DNA of 64,000 nt, from assembly GCA_036873755.1 (NCBI GenBank), contig JAVTVY010018908.1, forward strand, positions 1 through 64,000. Direction: 5' to 3'. The DNA is from Hanleya hanleyi. Its lineage: Eukaryota > Mollusca > Polyplacophora > Lepidopleurida > Hanleyidae. Below the pieces are notes generated by a model. The model was not told where the DNA came from. It did no database searches and was given only the letters and a program-made list of their open reading frames with translations. Made by a program: the position numbers and the translations under genes. Shown here piece by piece: positions 1 to 10,060 of the stretch (position 1 is the first letter of the stretch; the number at the start of each line of letters is the position of its first letter).

Positions 1-27
1 CATAGAATAGTAGTGGTATATATATAC

Positions 28-34
28 AAAAAAA
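28..34 (-). terminator. Pol III terminator of the tRNA
   Basis: Seven consecutive T residues on the minus strand lie five bases beyond the tRNA 3' end, the usual form of an RNA polymerase III terminator. Confidence 0.6.
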
Positions 35-39
35 GTTCT

Positions 40-123
40 GTCAGGAGTAGGATTTGAACCCACGACCAGTAATTGCTGACCAGCACTTAGGACTGGCGCC
101 TTAGACCACTCGGCCATCCTGAC
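40..123 (-). tRNA. tRNA-Leu-like gene, anticodon probably UAA, atypical C33
   Basis: Read on the minus strand, 84 bases fold as a class II tRNA. The acceptor stem is seven perfect pairs (GTCAGGA with TCCTGAC). A leucine-type D arm with box A (TGGCCGAGTGG) is followed by an anticodon stem CCAGT/GCTGG, a long variable arm and a T arm with box B (GGTTCAAATCC). The next base gives A73, the leucine discriminator. The loop reads CCTAAGT, so the anticodon is UAA but position 33 is C instead of the nearly universal U. This makes it either a diverged tRNA or a pseudogene. A T-run terminator follows. Confidence 0.8.
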
Positions 124-160
124 TTTTACATTTGTGTATCCACAGTTAGTGTTCGACATG

Positions 161-3100
161 TTACAAGTCCAAGTAAGTGGTGCTCACACCGTCGGCCAAT
201 ACTTTTCGTTTGGGATAAAAGAAAGTAAAGGCGTCTCGTTGCTGAATATAGCTCCGCATCTGGTGGTCGACGACCCGGAATCCTCGGTTAGTGCCACTCG
301 CACTGGCCTGGCTTTGCAACACGCCCAGGTAGAGAGCTTTGTCGATGTTGGGATCGCGCCGGCTCACCCCTTTACAGCTAAATTTATTTTCCTCGCCTCC
401 ATCTCCTCCTCCGTAACAGTAGTAGGTCTTGGAGGAGAGAGCAATCATAGCATCGCCGCTCCACTCCAGCTTGAAGAGCCCGGGTGTCCGCTTATCGTAG
501 GTGTAGTGATCGCGTCGGGGTAGCCACTGGTCCCGTTCCGCCTCATACTGATCCCGTAACTCGGGTTTCACCAGGGACTCCCAATCGGCGTTGGAGACGG
601 CCATGTAGGCCGAATCGGTGTCCATCTCCATGAGTTGCCAGTCTGACGCATTAAAATAGACACCCATAAAATCATAGATGAATTCCAGCATCCTCAGCTT
701 GGCCACCTGATAGACCATACATCCAATCTGCAGGGGTAAATTATAGCGAATAGTCTTCTTGGCTGAAGTGACTTCATAGGTGTCGTCATCGATCACCTCC
801 ACAGATCGAAATAGAGGAGAATTCACTCTTTTGCGGGCTTGGGCAGTACTACAAATGTTCACGTTGACGTGCTTATCCTGGTTGGTAACTGTCTTTCCAT
901 AATAGCCATTGCCAGTCAATTTCCAACATTCAGCCATGATGGCCTGACTCGGGTCTTGATCACCTTGACGACGGGCCTTCGTCACGAGGTCCGCATTCTC
1001 CGCAAAACAAGCCTCAGGTACGTACTGGATGACCTGATAGATTTGAGTAATTTCCAAACCGTGCTTCATGTACCACTGCAGTAAGGGGGTGCCCAGCAAG
1101 ATCTTCTCGGCCCACATACTTCCAATCAACATACGGCGTGGTTGCTGAAGTACTTCATGCTGCTCCGCATAGGCGGCCATGGTCTCCCCAATATCCGCCC
1201 GACCCACCAGCGTGTTCTTGAAGATAGGCGGACACTGGGCGAAGAGGGGCTTGAGAGTGTCGGGAACATGCACATCACATTCTACAAAGCCGTAGAGCTG
1301 TCCCGAACGAATGGCGTCCAACATCTGGGGCAGACTCAGCAGTCGCCGACGACTCAAAGGGTACTCACGCTCTTTTAGGAACCGTTGTAAATGGGGCAGG
1401 GCCTTGCACATGGTGTGAAATTCACACTCCCACATCTCAATGAGATGGAATCCTCGCTCTTTCACGTAATCTCCGTTGGCCACTACTTCTTCGCGTAATT
1501 CTTGTGCCGATTTTCCACGGCGCTCATTGAAGCGTCCCGCACTGAAATGACATGCGTGGCCGTGCCAATAACACCCGTAAAACTGGAAAACAGTCGGTGT
1601 GCCTCGGACAAGGGCAAACCCATCGACGGGGAGTCGTCGATCTCCTATCCGCTTCTCTGTGGCGTTGGTCTGGTGACGAATATAAATTCCCCGTCGATAG
1701 GCTTCCCAGTCTAACCACTGGTCGGCGAGATGTTTGTACGGCGTCCGTTGCGGTGTGAAATGGCGACCTTCTGCCAACCAACGCGTATAATGACCACTGG
1801 GCATGGGTTGGGCGAGCGACCACAAGTACAAAGCATTCGCGTCAAAGCCAATGATTTTGGCACACGGTTTGCCACTGGGCAGTGTCGTCACATCCTTCTC
1901 GTGGTAGCGGTGAAAAATAAGGCTAGGGCCGCCCACAATGTTCTCTTTTAGACAATCGTGCATGTCTGCATCTTTCTGTTGTACCAACGAGAAGTACGTA
2001 GGACACTCCTGAAACAAATGGCGAAGGGCTAGACCGGGTAAACTTAAGCACTCTTTAAAGATATCCACGTGCATTTGCCGACGAAAGAGTTGCACCATTT
2101 TCTCGGACGCTTCCAGGAAAGGAACCACATCTAGGTTGTTATACCACACCAGGAAATCTCGCAACGTCTGCATATGTTCATCGTTCCATACCTGCTGGAG
2201 TTCGATGTAGGTGGCCTCCGGCAGAGCTTCCCCTTTCAGGTCATTGTAAAACGCTTCCCGGGGTGGCAACTGGGTGTCTTCTAAGCGGTCCAGGCTCGTC
2301 ATATAGGTGTAAGGAAAGTAACCTTTCGTCTGGGTACAGTTATAGGCCTTGACCCACGCATCATAACTACAATTGGGTGCCAGGTAATTTCGCACATCAA
2401 GGAAATGCAGTGACGTGGTAGTGAGGGCCATATGGTTGTTGATCTTCTTGATCACGGACTTGAGGGTATTCGCCTGGGCCAAGTAAGGGTAGAGAAATTC
2501 CTTGACCATGTTCAGATCGTAACGGCCCGAATTAAACCCGAGCACCGGTAACTGAGTCAGGTACTGCACGAACCGTAACTTCAATTTCTCCGCATACGGT
2601 TTAGGTAACGGGACATCCCGCGCCTGCAGAGGCTGCGACTGCAGGGACTCCGACTCGGACTCGGACTCGGATTCTTCATCATCGCTGAACGCTACACCGG
2701 GTACAGGAATGCGGTCGTCCAGTTGGTCCAATACGTCATGGAACTTGGCCACCAACAATTCCGTACTGCGCGCGCTCACCGCCTCTAAATATTTCATCAT
2801 CCGCGTAATCAGGTCATGGGAGTCCCCCGTGGATACGAAACATACAGGCTCAGCGTCATAGCCAGGTACGTTGCTGGAAATACTGACACTCAGAGGAATA
2901 TGGCGCTGCGTCCACTGTGTTTTGGGTGAAAACAGGTCCATGGGCTCCAAAATTGCTTCAAAGTCATAGCACGCCCGGTAGGGAAAATAACGGTCCTCTT
3001 CCGGTATCTTCACACCCTCATCGGCCAGTTCCTCGAAAATAGTAGGCGTATTATGATACACGCCACCCGGATACTTCCGTTTCACGGCGCCGTCACAGGT

Positions 3101-4081
3101 CTTCTCGTGCCTATGTAAGTTGGAGGAGCGATGAAACACCCGATGGCATTGGGTGCAGGCGAAAGATTGCGCGTACTGACTCATATTGGTGATGAGCGAA
3201 AAATGACTGACTCCACCGTAGTCGTAGACGTTCACCTTCATCGTAGCAGCATACCGTTCTGTTGATCGCCGAACCAATTCAGCCACAAATGTATCTTCCT
3301 CCTCGCATCGTAATCGATACACAAAGATATTAATATCGAACAGTCTTTCCACGTCATCCAAATTCTTAAAGGGAACTCCACGGAAGTGCCGCTCATCCAT
3401 GTCTTGCTGCTCTAAATACTGCTCCCAATAGCCATCGGCCACTGTGTCACAAGACTTGGGGTCACACTCGTCCAGATGCACGGCCAAACATCGAAACAGA
3501 CATTTCCGGTCTTTGTAGGGCCCCTTTATCCCTCCTGTTAATACATACAGGCCTTGTCGATGAAGCAACCACGGGGGAAGTTCTACAGGAGCACCGATCG
3601 GGTGATCTCGCATTTTCGTGATGAAAAATGTGACGTTAGTCACCATTTCCACCAACCATTGTGTATTGGGGCGTTGCAGGCGGGCCCACTCCAACGGGTC
3701 TAATGTAGTGAGTTGCTCGACCACCGGCTCGAGAGAAATCGCATCCGTGATGGTGAACGGCTGGTCAAACACATACGAATTATTACTGGGATAAAAATAC
3801 CGCAGCTGATCCGTCTTTTTGTGCCGTAAGATATACCCAAATGTCACATTCAACTTATAGGCCGTCACCTGATCTTTGAAAATGTCCTGGGCGTAAGTAG
3901 GAAGATACGTGAGGTCCTCCAGTCGAAAATTGTACAAGTCCAATAGACGTCGGTCACGGTGAAAACAATGACGTATGGTGGGCCAGTGTCGTTGATAAAT
4001 GACCCTCACACGCTCGTCTTCAGGCAAGACTTCAACCGGAGGTACGGCTGGATCCAAGGGAAAATCTTCTCCACGTCTCAT
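161..4081 (-). CDS. Protein-primed type family B DNA polymerase (Polinton/adintovirus-like)
   Basis: An uninterrupted frame of about 1306 residues from the first ATG at 4081; the frame is open to 4111 but only from a TTG. Residue numbers count from 4111. A region at 196-310 (KCLFRCLAV, later VSHFSLI) resembles the OTU-like segment of such proteins. A C2HC finger is at 319-339. Exonuclease motifs are CYDFEA (381), GFNSGRYD (525) and WYNNLDVVPF (656). Polymerase motifs are DANALYLWSL (757), GNGYYGK (1067) and MDTDSAYM (1173), so all catalytic acidic residues are present. GCYWHGH (846) recalls a Vsr-like endonuclease insertion. An acidic Asp/Ser/Glu tract sits at 477-489. The ORF is intronless and looks GC-richer than its surroundings. 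By family it would replicate a self-synthesising DNA transposon or integrated virus. The partner capsid, integrase, ATPase and protease genes are not adjacent here; more of the element may lie left of the window. Confidence 0.85.
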   Translation of the reverse strand: MRRGEDFPLDPAVPPVEVLPEDERVRVIYQRHWPTIRHCFHRDRRLLDLYNFRLEDLTYLPTYAQDIFKDQVTAYKLNVTFGYILRHKKTDQLRYFYPSNNSYVFDQPFTITDAISLEPVVEQLTTLDPLEWARLQRPNTQWLVEMVTNVTFFITKMRDHPIGAPVELPPWLLHRQGLYVLTGGIKGPYKDRKCLFRCLAVHLDECDPKSCDTVADGYWEQYLEQQDMDERHFRGVPFKNLDDVERLFDINIFVYRLRCEEEDTFVAELVRRSTERYAATMKVNVYDYGGVSHFSLITNMSQYAQSFACTQCHRVFHRSSNLHRHEKTCDGAVKRKYPGGVYHNTPTIFEELADEGVKIPEEDRYFPYRACYDFEAILEPMDLFSPKTQWTQRHIPLSVSISSNVPGYDAEPVCFVSTGDSHDLITRMMKYLEAVSARSTELLVAKFHDVLDQLDDRIPVPGVAFSDDEESESESESESLQSQPLQARDVPLPKPYAEKLKLRFVQYLTQLPVLGFNSGRYDLNMVKEFLYPYLAQANTLKSVIKKINNHMALTTTSLHFLDVRNYLAPNCSYDAWVKAYNCTQTKGYFPYTYMTSLDRLEDTQLPPREAFYNDLKGEALPEATYIELQQVWNDEHMQTLRDFLVWYNNLDVVPFLEASEKMVQLFRRQMHVDIFKECLSLPGLALRHLFQECPTYFSLVQQKDADMHDCLKENIVGGPSLIFHRYHEKDVTTLPSGKPCAKIIGFDANALYLWSLAQPMPSGHYTRWLAEGRHFTPQRTPYKHLADQWLDWEAYRRGIYIRHQTNATEKRIGDRRLPVDGFALVRGTPTVFQFYGCYWHGHACHFSAGRFNERRGKSAQELREEVVANGDYVKERGFHLIEMWECEFHTMCKALPHLQRFLKEREYPLSRRRLLSLPQMLDAIRSGQLYGFVECDVHVPDTLKPLFAQCPPIFKNTLVGRADIGETMAAYAEQHEVLQQPRRMLIGSMWAEKILLGTPLLQWYMKHGLEITQIYQVIQYVPEACFAENADLVTKARRQGDQDPSQAIMAECWKLTGNGYYGKTVTNQDKHVNVNICSTAQARKRVNSPLFRSVEVIDDDTYEVTSAKKTIRYNLPLQIGCMVYQVAKLRMLEFIYDFMGVYFNASDWQLMEMDTDSAYMAVSNADWESLVKPELRDQYEAERDQWLPRRDHYTYDKRTPGLFKLEWSGDAMIALSSKTYYCYGGGDGGEENKFSCKGVSRRDPNIDKALYLGVLQSQASASGTNRGFRVVDHQMRSYIQQRDAFTFFYPKRKVLADGVSTTYLDL

Positions 4082-4199
4082 GCTTTTCGTCTCATACAAG
4101 CGGATAGGCAAGCAGGCTGGAGGCAGGCAGGCAGGTCAGGTAAGTCCAATTGAAATACACCCTTTCCCTAAAAATCGACTGCTTTTATACGTTTTCCCC

Positions 4200-4760
4200 G
4201 TGAGTGGGTGGGTTCAAAATGGCGGACCCTTATTTTACACACAACACCAAAAGCCACCATTTTAAACCCACCCACTCACATCCCAGGTCAAATCAGTGCA
4301 CCCGAGTGAGTGGGTGGGTTCAAAATGGCGGACTTTCAACGTCCCAGAGAAAATAACCGGCCACCATTTTGAACCCACCCACTCAATCATGAGTGGGTTT
4401 TGGCGGACCCTTATTTTACACACATAAGCCGCCATTTTAAACCCACCCACTCACATCCCAGGTCAAATCAGTGCACCCGAGTGAGTGGGTGGGTTCAAAA
4501 TGGCGGACTTTCAACGTCCCAGAGAAAATAACCGGCCACCATTTTGAACCCACCCACTCACATAGCACTCAATCACCCCGGTGAGTGGGTGGGTTCAAAA
4601 TGGCGGACCCTTATTTTACACACACAACACCCTCAGCCGCCATTTTAAACCCACCCACTCACATCCCAGGTCAATCAGTGCACCCGAGTGAGTGGGTGGG
4701 TTCAAAATGGCGGACTTTCAACGTCCGCCATTTTTAACCCACCCACTCACATCTCAACAA
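4200..4760. repeat. Array of hairpin-forming inverted repeats
   Basis: The motif GTGAGTGGGTGGGTTCAAAA followed by TGGCGGA occurs repeatedly and each copy is paired with its reverse complement 60-90 bp later (about 4200/4277, 4305/4384, 4390/4453, 4483/4563, 4580/4665, 4688/4753). The hairpins share loops, for example TCAACGTCCCAGAGAAAATA at two sites. The array lies between the polymerase 5' end and the truncated Toll-like gene. It could be element termini or a MITE cluster. The small ORFs across it are by-products of the repeat. Confidence 0.85.
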
Positions 4761-4786
4761 TCTCAACTCACGTATGCGAACCCCCC

Positions 4787-6028
4787 CTATGGCAACCCAA
4801 AAATTAACTCCGCGCATGCGCAGTGAGACGCTATTAACTCGTTTTGCTCTATATATACTACTAACGAGTTGAGCAAGTTGGCAGATAGTTGAGAACAGTC
4901 GATTCCCGTCATATTGAGTACTGTGACATTCTCCAATCCGGAAAAATTTCCAACACAAATAGACAACCCATTGAAGGACAGGTCCAAGAGACGTAAGTTG
5001 CCAGCCTCGTTGAATCGAATTTGGTAGTCCATTGATGTGGATCTGATTATACCTCCACTTATATTTAAAAACTTAAGAGACGGAAGGAAAAAAACTTGAA
5101 ACCGATGCCCGGGCTTCACCGTGTTATACTGTTCACTAGATAGCTTATGTATTGCTTCCTTTGATCCACGTTTGTGCCTCGGTGACTTGGGATCATTTAC
5201 GCTCAGGCTCAGATCCAAATACTCCAGGCATCTGAAACGTATCAGTTCAAAAAGAAACCGCCTATACTTGATGATATCAACCATTTGACGACCGGCCAAT
5301 GAGAACCGCCTGAGACATCCAGGATATCGTAAGCTTGTTAAGAATGATCCACCCAAATAATTAATATCATTGTTGCCAAGGTCCAAATTAGCGACACATA
5401 TATTTTTCAAGTATTTCGCGCTAGTCTCATTTAACGCTCTTTCTTCGAAGCCAGTACTGTACGAGTTAATATTCGTGATAATAATGTCGGTCATGTTACG
5501 GTGATATATGTCCTGTAACCCATATAGAGAATGCAATGCTTTATTTAAGCCGAGACCTTCGTTGTCTGATAAATCCAGAACCTCCAGATGTTTCAGGTTT
5601 AAGAAGGCTCCTGTCTCTATCGACACAATTCCGCAATTAGTGAGCACTAATTTCTTCAGCTTCGTGTGTGATAGCGAGACCAGTGTATCGTTACCAATGT
5701 GTCCAATAGCGTTGAAAAACAAGTCCAGAAAGCAAAGTTCTCCTAGTCCATAAAAAGCAAAAGGTTCGATTATTTTTATTCCGTTGTTTGACAGGTCAAG
5801 TGTTCTTAGACTGTGTAGTGTCTCCATAGTGTAATTGGGTAGAATCCGGATGTTGTTGTGACTGAGGTCGAGCACGCTTACGTCTGAAGGGATCTGGCTT
5901 GGAACAGAGGTTAGGTTTTGGTTACGGTAAGATAGGTGTTGACCGGAGGACGCCTCACATATCGCCGATATTCCCAACGGTGCGAGTGCCAGGACACTCA
6001 ATAAGGACATGAAAATTGTCATTCCCAT
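4787..6028 (-). pseudogene. Truncated Toll-like receptor ectodomain (leucine-rich repeats)
   Basis: 413 residues, opening with a signal peptide (MGMTIFMSLLSVLALAPLG). Leucine-rich repeats follow (LDLSHNNIRILP, LDLSNNGIKIIEP, LDLFFNAIGHI, LDLSDNEGL, LDLGNNDINYL, LDLSFNGLSI), the plan of a Toll-like receptor outer domain. Such receptors normally run to 700-1000 residues with a cysteine-rich cap, one membrane helix and a TIR domain; none is present. Receptor-like sequence seems to stop near 4860, and the last 25 or so codons read through GC-palindrome DNA into a chance stop. A strong splice acceptor (TTTTTGTCTTACAG, ending at 6044) lies 15 bases before the ATG, so a 5' UTR intron is likely. The hairpin array replaces the 3' half. 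It could instead be a secreted receptor; I favour truncation. Confidence 0.7.
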
Positions 6029-6043
6029 AATGATCTCTGACTT

Positions 6044-6600
6044 CTGTAAGACAAAAAGGCATCAAATTAGTATGGCGCGAATAAAAAGTTATAGCCCTGC
6101 AAAGAAAATTGCTGAATAACTGCAAAATCATAGAAAGCCAAACGGTTCATATTTAGAATTCCAAATCAAATTGGACAAAATCCTCTTGTCATTAATCCTT
6201 TTCATGATCCTTTCTCTGTTGCGCACTCACCCTAGTTAAAAACGCTACACCGATATAACGAGTCAAAAGAAAACTCAACCATGTATATGGGACCTGTCAA
6301 ATCAGTGGAGTAGCTTATCATTAGATTAACACAGCCAAAACAATGATGATAGATTTCACCAAAAAAGTGCACGGTAGCGCCACCAATAAGCGGTTATAAA
6401 TACCATCACCATATTCCAATACCTCCAATAAATGGTGATCATGAATTCCAGCGTGACGGAATCCCGGTTTGGAAGGTACTACAAAAGTTTGAAGCGCTCG
6501 TTACTGAAATTGTATTCTCTATAACCAGACTTTCTACGTCTTATTGCCTAGACACTGTGGTCAAGTTTCAAATAAACTATAATCCGAAATATTGCAGATT
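6044..6600. other. Non-coding, upstream of the leucine-rich-repeat exon
   Basis: AT-rich sequence with no convincing ORF or RNA gene. It is probably intron or promoter of the Toll-like gene. Confidence 0.4.
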
Positions 6601-6604
6601 TTTA

Positions 6605-6955
6605 TACGCCCACCAAAAAGGCGGACGTATTATGTGATGGCGGTTTCTGACCGTGTGTCCGTCCGTCCGTCGTAGCGTCCCCCGTGTTCGGTCTATATCT
6701 GGAACACTTTTCTATTTACAGTTCCAATTTGTTGTGAGTGGATACACCAGGTGGAGACGATGTGTCGCGTACCGAAATTCAGGTCGACGTCAGAGGTCAA
6801 AGGTCACTGTTGCCTAAAATCAGGAAATTATTGATCATTGATAGTTTTTTATCTACAGTTCTAACTTTTGGTGAGTGGATGCCCTAGGGGGAAACGATGT
6901 GTTGCATACCAAATGTAGGTCAAGGTCAAAGGTCAGTGGTACCGAAAAATCAAGA
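6605..6955. repeat. Dispersed repeat with a duplicated ~140-bp unit
   Basis: It begins with CCACCAAAAAGGCGGACGTA and a CCGT run. Two diverged tandem units follow (about 6708-6815 and 6846-6950), each reading TTTACAGTTC or TCTACAGTTC, then GTGAGTGGAT, ACGATGTGT and AGGTCAAAGGTCA. This looks like an old interspersed repeat. Confidence 0.6.
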
Positions 6956-6959
6956 AATC

Positions 6960-8270
6960 ATTACAAATTTCTTATATGACATCTCTTACTTACATAAAGT
7001 ACCCAAGGATGTTAAAAAAAAATTCCTCGTGTGAAAAGAGTGACTGGGTCATCACAGGAGTTACATCAAGCCCGTCACGGAATCACAAAAAATGGTGACG
7101 GAAGCACGAGGGTGCATTTTAAATCTTCTCCGTTAAAAGGATTTATTGATTACACATTTTCTCCAAAAACAATATTCCTAGGATGGATTTATCACAATTG
7201 TAAAATTAGGACTGTGAGCTTTTATTTTTTCCATGGTATACTGATCCTGTCAAAAGCATATCTTTTCTACAGATGTTTAACAAAATGCAACTTTTCTTCC
7301 TTGACAATTTCGAATTTTCCGAATTTTTACGCTTTATAAATTGTGGAAAAAATAATTCCCGCTTAAAACACACCTTCTGTGTTATTGGCCTGTCCCTGGA
7401 GATCATAGGAAGCGAATAGAGACAAAACAGCATGCTAATATCTGGTCTAAGAAAAATGAGACATCAATTGGTCTAACATTTGAATGAGACATAAGATGTG
7501 AAGTTTTAGATGGCCCATATGGGCGCCATTTTGAATAGAATCCATCAGGCTTTTCGCTAAAGATTATGCGAAATGTCATTGAAGTCAGCCTAAAGCCATT
7601 CGCCTGAATGCGAATCTGTCCAATTTTGACAAATATACAATTTGGGCTTTCAAAAATGCTGCGAATTAAGGAAATGCTATGAAAACGGCAAGCTTTGGAT
7701 GGCCCGATATGATCGCCATTTTTAATTTTACAATTATATTTTGTACTTAAGATCGTGAAAATAGTCCGAAAATATTTTTAAATAGACAATACTCAAGCCG
7801 CATATTTATCTTCGAATTTGGTCTTAATTTTTGCCACTAACCTGGACTATCCCAAACAAGTATAATTGAAGATCATTCTTATACAATAGATTTGCATCGA
7901 TAGCAGCGGCAGATTTCCTATTTATACAGCATAGGAAATATTTTTAGTCAATGATAAATGGACTATATTCGACCTAAAGTTGCCAAAATTATCATCAACG
8001 AAACATAATGGTCCTTTCTTGGAATAGTAGGATAATTAGACGCATATTTACTAAATACCACACCAGTTATCAATAGTTTTAAGTCTACCCCATGCTGTAG
8101 ACATAGGAAAGAGAGAAAAATTGCGAACCGCAAGTTGATTCTATTGTCTAAGCAATAACTTTAATTATGTCGGGAGTACATGTTCCATACCATTGACACA
8201 ATTACGGAGACGTTCGAGCTCCGTTAAGGAGAGGGTGAAAACGACATTTGATGAATATGGCACGTTTTTT
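6960..8270. other. Gene-free stretch
   Basis: Short ORFs only, none with recognisable domains or coding character. Two similar phrases (GATGGCCCATATGGGCGCCAT near 7510 and GATGGCCCGATATGATCGCC near 7700) hint at an old duplication. Confidence 0.4.
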
Positions 8271-8426
8271 AGTATTTATTCCACATATGTGGAACAGATT
8301 TGATTTCAACATATGAACTTTTATACATATGTAGTCCTATTTTATACATATGTGGAAAAATATTTCTCACATGTGTAAAAGTTTTGCAATTATGTTGAAC
8401 AAATTAAATGTTCAACACAGAATTTG

Positions 8427-8522
8427 TGGGTATAGACGTGACGTACTCAAAATAGTTGAGTCAAAAGAACCCAAAATGCTTGGGTCAAAATGGACTCTTT
8501 GGATCCGTCACGTCTATACCCA
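8427..8522. repeat. Short palindromic element (MITE-like)
   Basis: TGGGTATAGACGTGACG at 8427-8443 is repeated as its exact reverse complement at 8506-8522, with a 62-bp loop holding a further TTGAGTCAAAA/TGGGTCAAAA pair. Several CACATATGTG-type palindromes lie just outside (8281-8380, 8605-8625). Confidence 0.7.
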
Positions 8523-8579
8523 AAAATGTCTGGTTAATTTGACCTAATCCTTCTGACAGTGGTGTATGTACATGTAAAA

Positions 8580-10060
8580 CCTTTTTCACAGGTGTAACTT
8601 CGAATTCACATATGTGAAATCATTGCGAGCATATGCGTAATTCTTATGTACATCTATTAAAATATATTTTGATTGTGTACAAAACCTTCTTCCCATATGA
8701 CATTATCGATTGAATACTGAAACGGCTGGACAATTCAGAACTTGCTGAGTTGAACCGTATTTATATGTGAAATCAATTGAACGGGGATAGCTAAGCAAAT
8801 TCGTCGATTACTTTTTTACGATGTACGTAATATCATAATGTAACAGGCCTGTGTAGTGGTCTCTAGTAACAGAGTAACCTGCTGTGGAGCGTCACTAATA
8901 CACGGTAATACTGACAGTAAAACATGACAGACCTACTGCTTAGATACATGTAGACATGTATGATTTGAGAGATTTATTTACTCTGATTTTGTTGTCTCCA
9001 TGAACTCGGTTATATTCCATCTCGAACGAGATTCACTGCATGTCCATCACAAAAAAAACTGGAGAGAAGTTACGTCTTCAAAAATATTTTTTAAAATATA
9101 CGTATTACGCCAGTTATTTGAAGTTCTCAGATTATATCACAAAATGAAAATGAGATGCGATATTGGGAGTTATCGTTTCCCCGTATTCTTTTCCAAGTCT
9201 TCGCAAATCATTTACTGAGATATTCCAACTGAATTGAGGTGGTAGATAAATTCTGGATATGAAAGTTTTTCTTTATTTCTTGGCAGCGCTTAAGTAAGAT
9301 TTTAAGCTCAAAATTCCTATCTCCAGAGAAACGATTAGATGATTATTCCTTTACAACACGTACGGTTAGGACAGGCAAGCGAATATCCACATTTTTTACC
9401 TAGAGTTGTTTAGAATATGGGTTTAACTGGGAAATAACGTTTACAATCTTTAGTTCGGAAAAACTTCTGCAAATAATAAAATAAAACCAAACACCAGTTT
9501 TCACATGCGATTAAATATTGAAAAGGCTTGCCATAAATGAATACTTTACGCACGGTAAGTAGCAAGAAGACTACACTCGTGTCTTGGTATAATTACTCAA
9601 CATAGGTCAATTCATAAAACTAATTGAAAGACGGATTAGGTATGAAACAATACAGTAAAACAAATATACAGACCAATCTCCCATTCAATAATTGCTGATT
9701 TGAACCCTATTTATTTTGAAATGGAGTGATCGGACGAGCAAACAAATATACACTGTAACACTGGCGAAATCTGAGCTAGATTTTCTCGATTTCTTGATGA
9801 CATGATAAGGGAAAGTGTGTCAAAGAGTGTAATTACATATTATTTCGAAACCTGAACCTTGAATTATTCGATACTTTTATGCCGCTATTATATATTCTCT
9901 TTGAGATCTATCCTATCAATGCATTCCATGTTGTAGCCTTGTTGTTCTGCCATAATCGCTATATGCCTGAATACTCCCTCAACAGACTAATTGAAACAAG
10001 CTCATATCTCTTTTCTGTTCACCATTTGTATTTATTCCATAACGTAAAAATACCGATAAT
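8580..10060. other. Gene-free, with old dispersed repeat
   Basis: No convincing gene. The stretch about 9290-9560 resembles 25950-26220 (shared phrases such as AAAAACTTCT, AAATAATA and a poly-pyrimidine context), and 8690-8780 resembles 9640-9740, so these are diverged copies of one repeat. Confidence 0.4.

Noticed and set aside
134..1951. Plus-strand ORFs opposite the polymerase.
   Set aside because: Shadows of the minus-strand coding frame.
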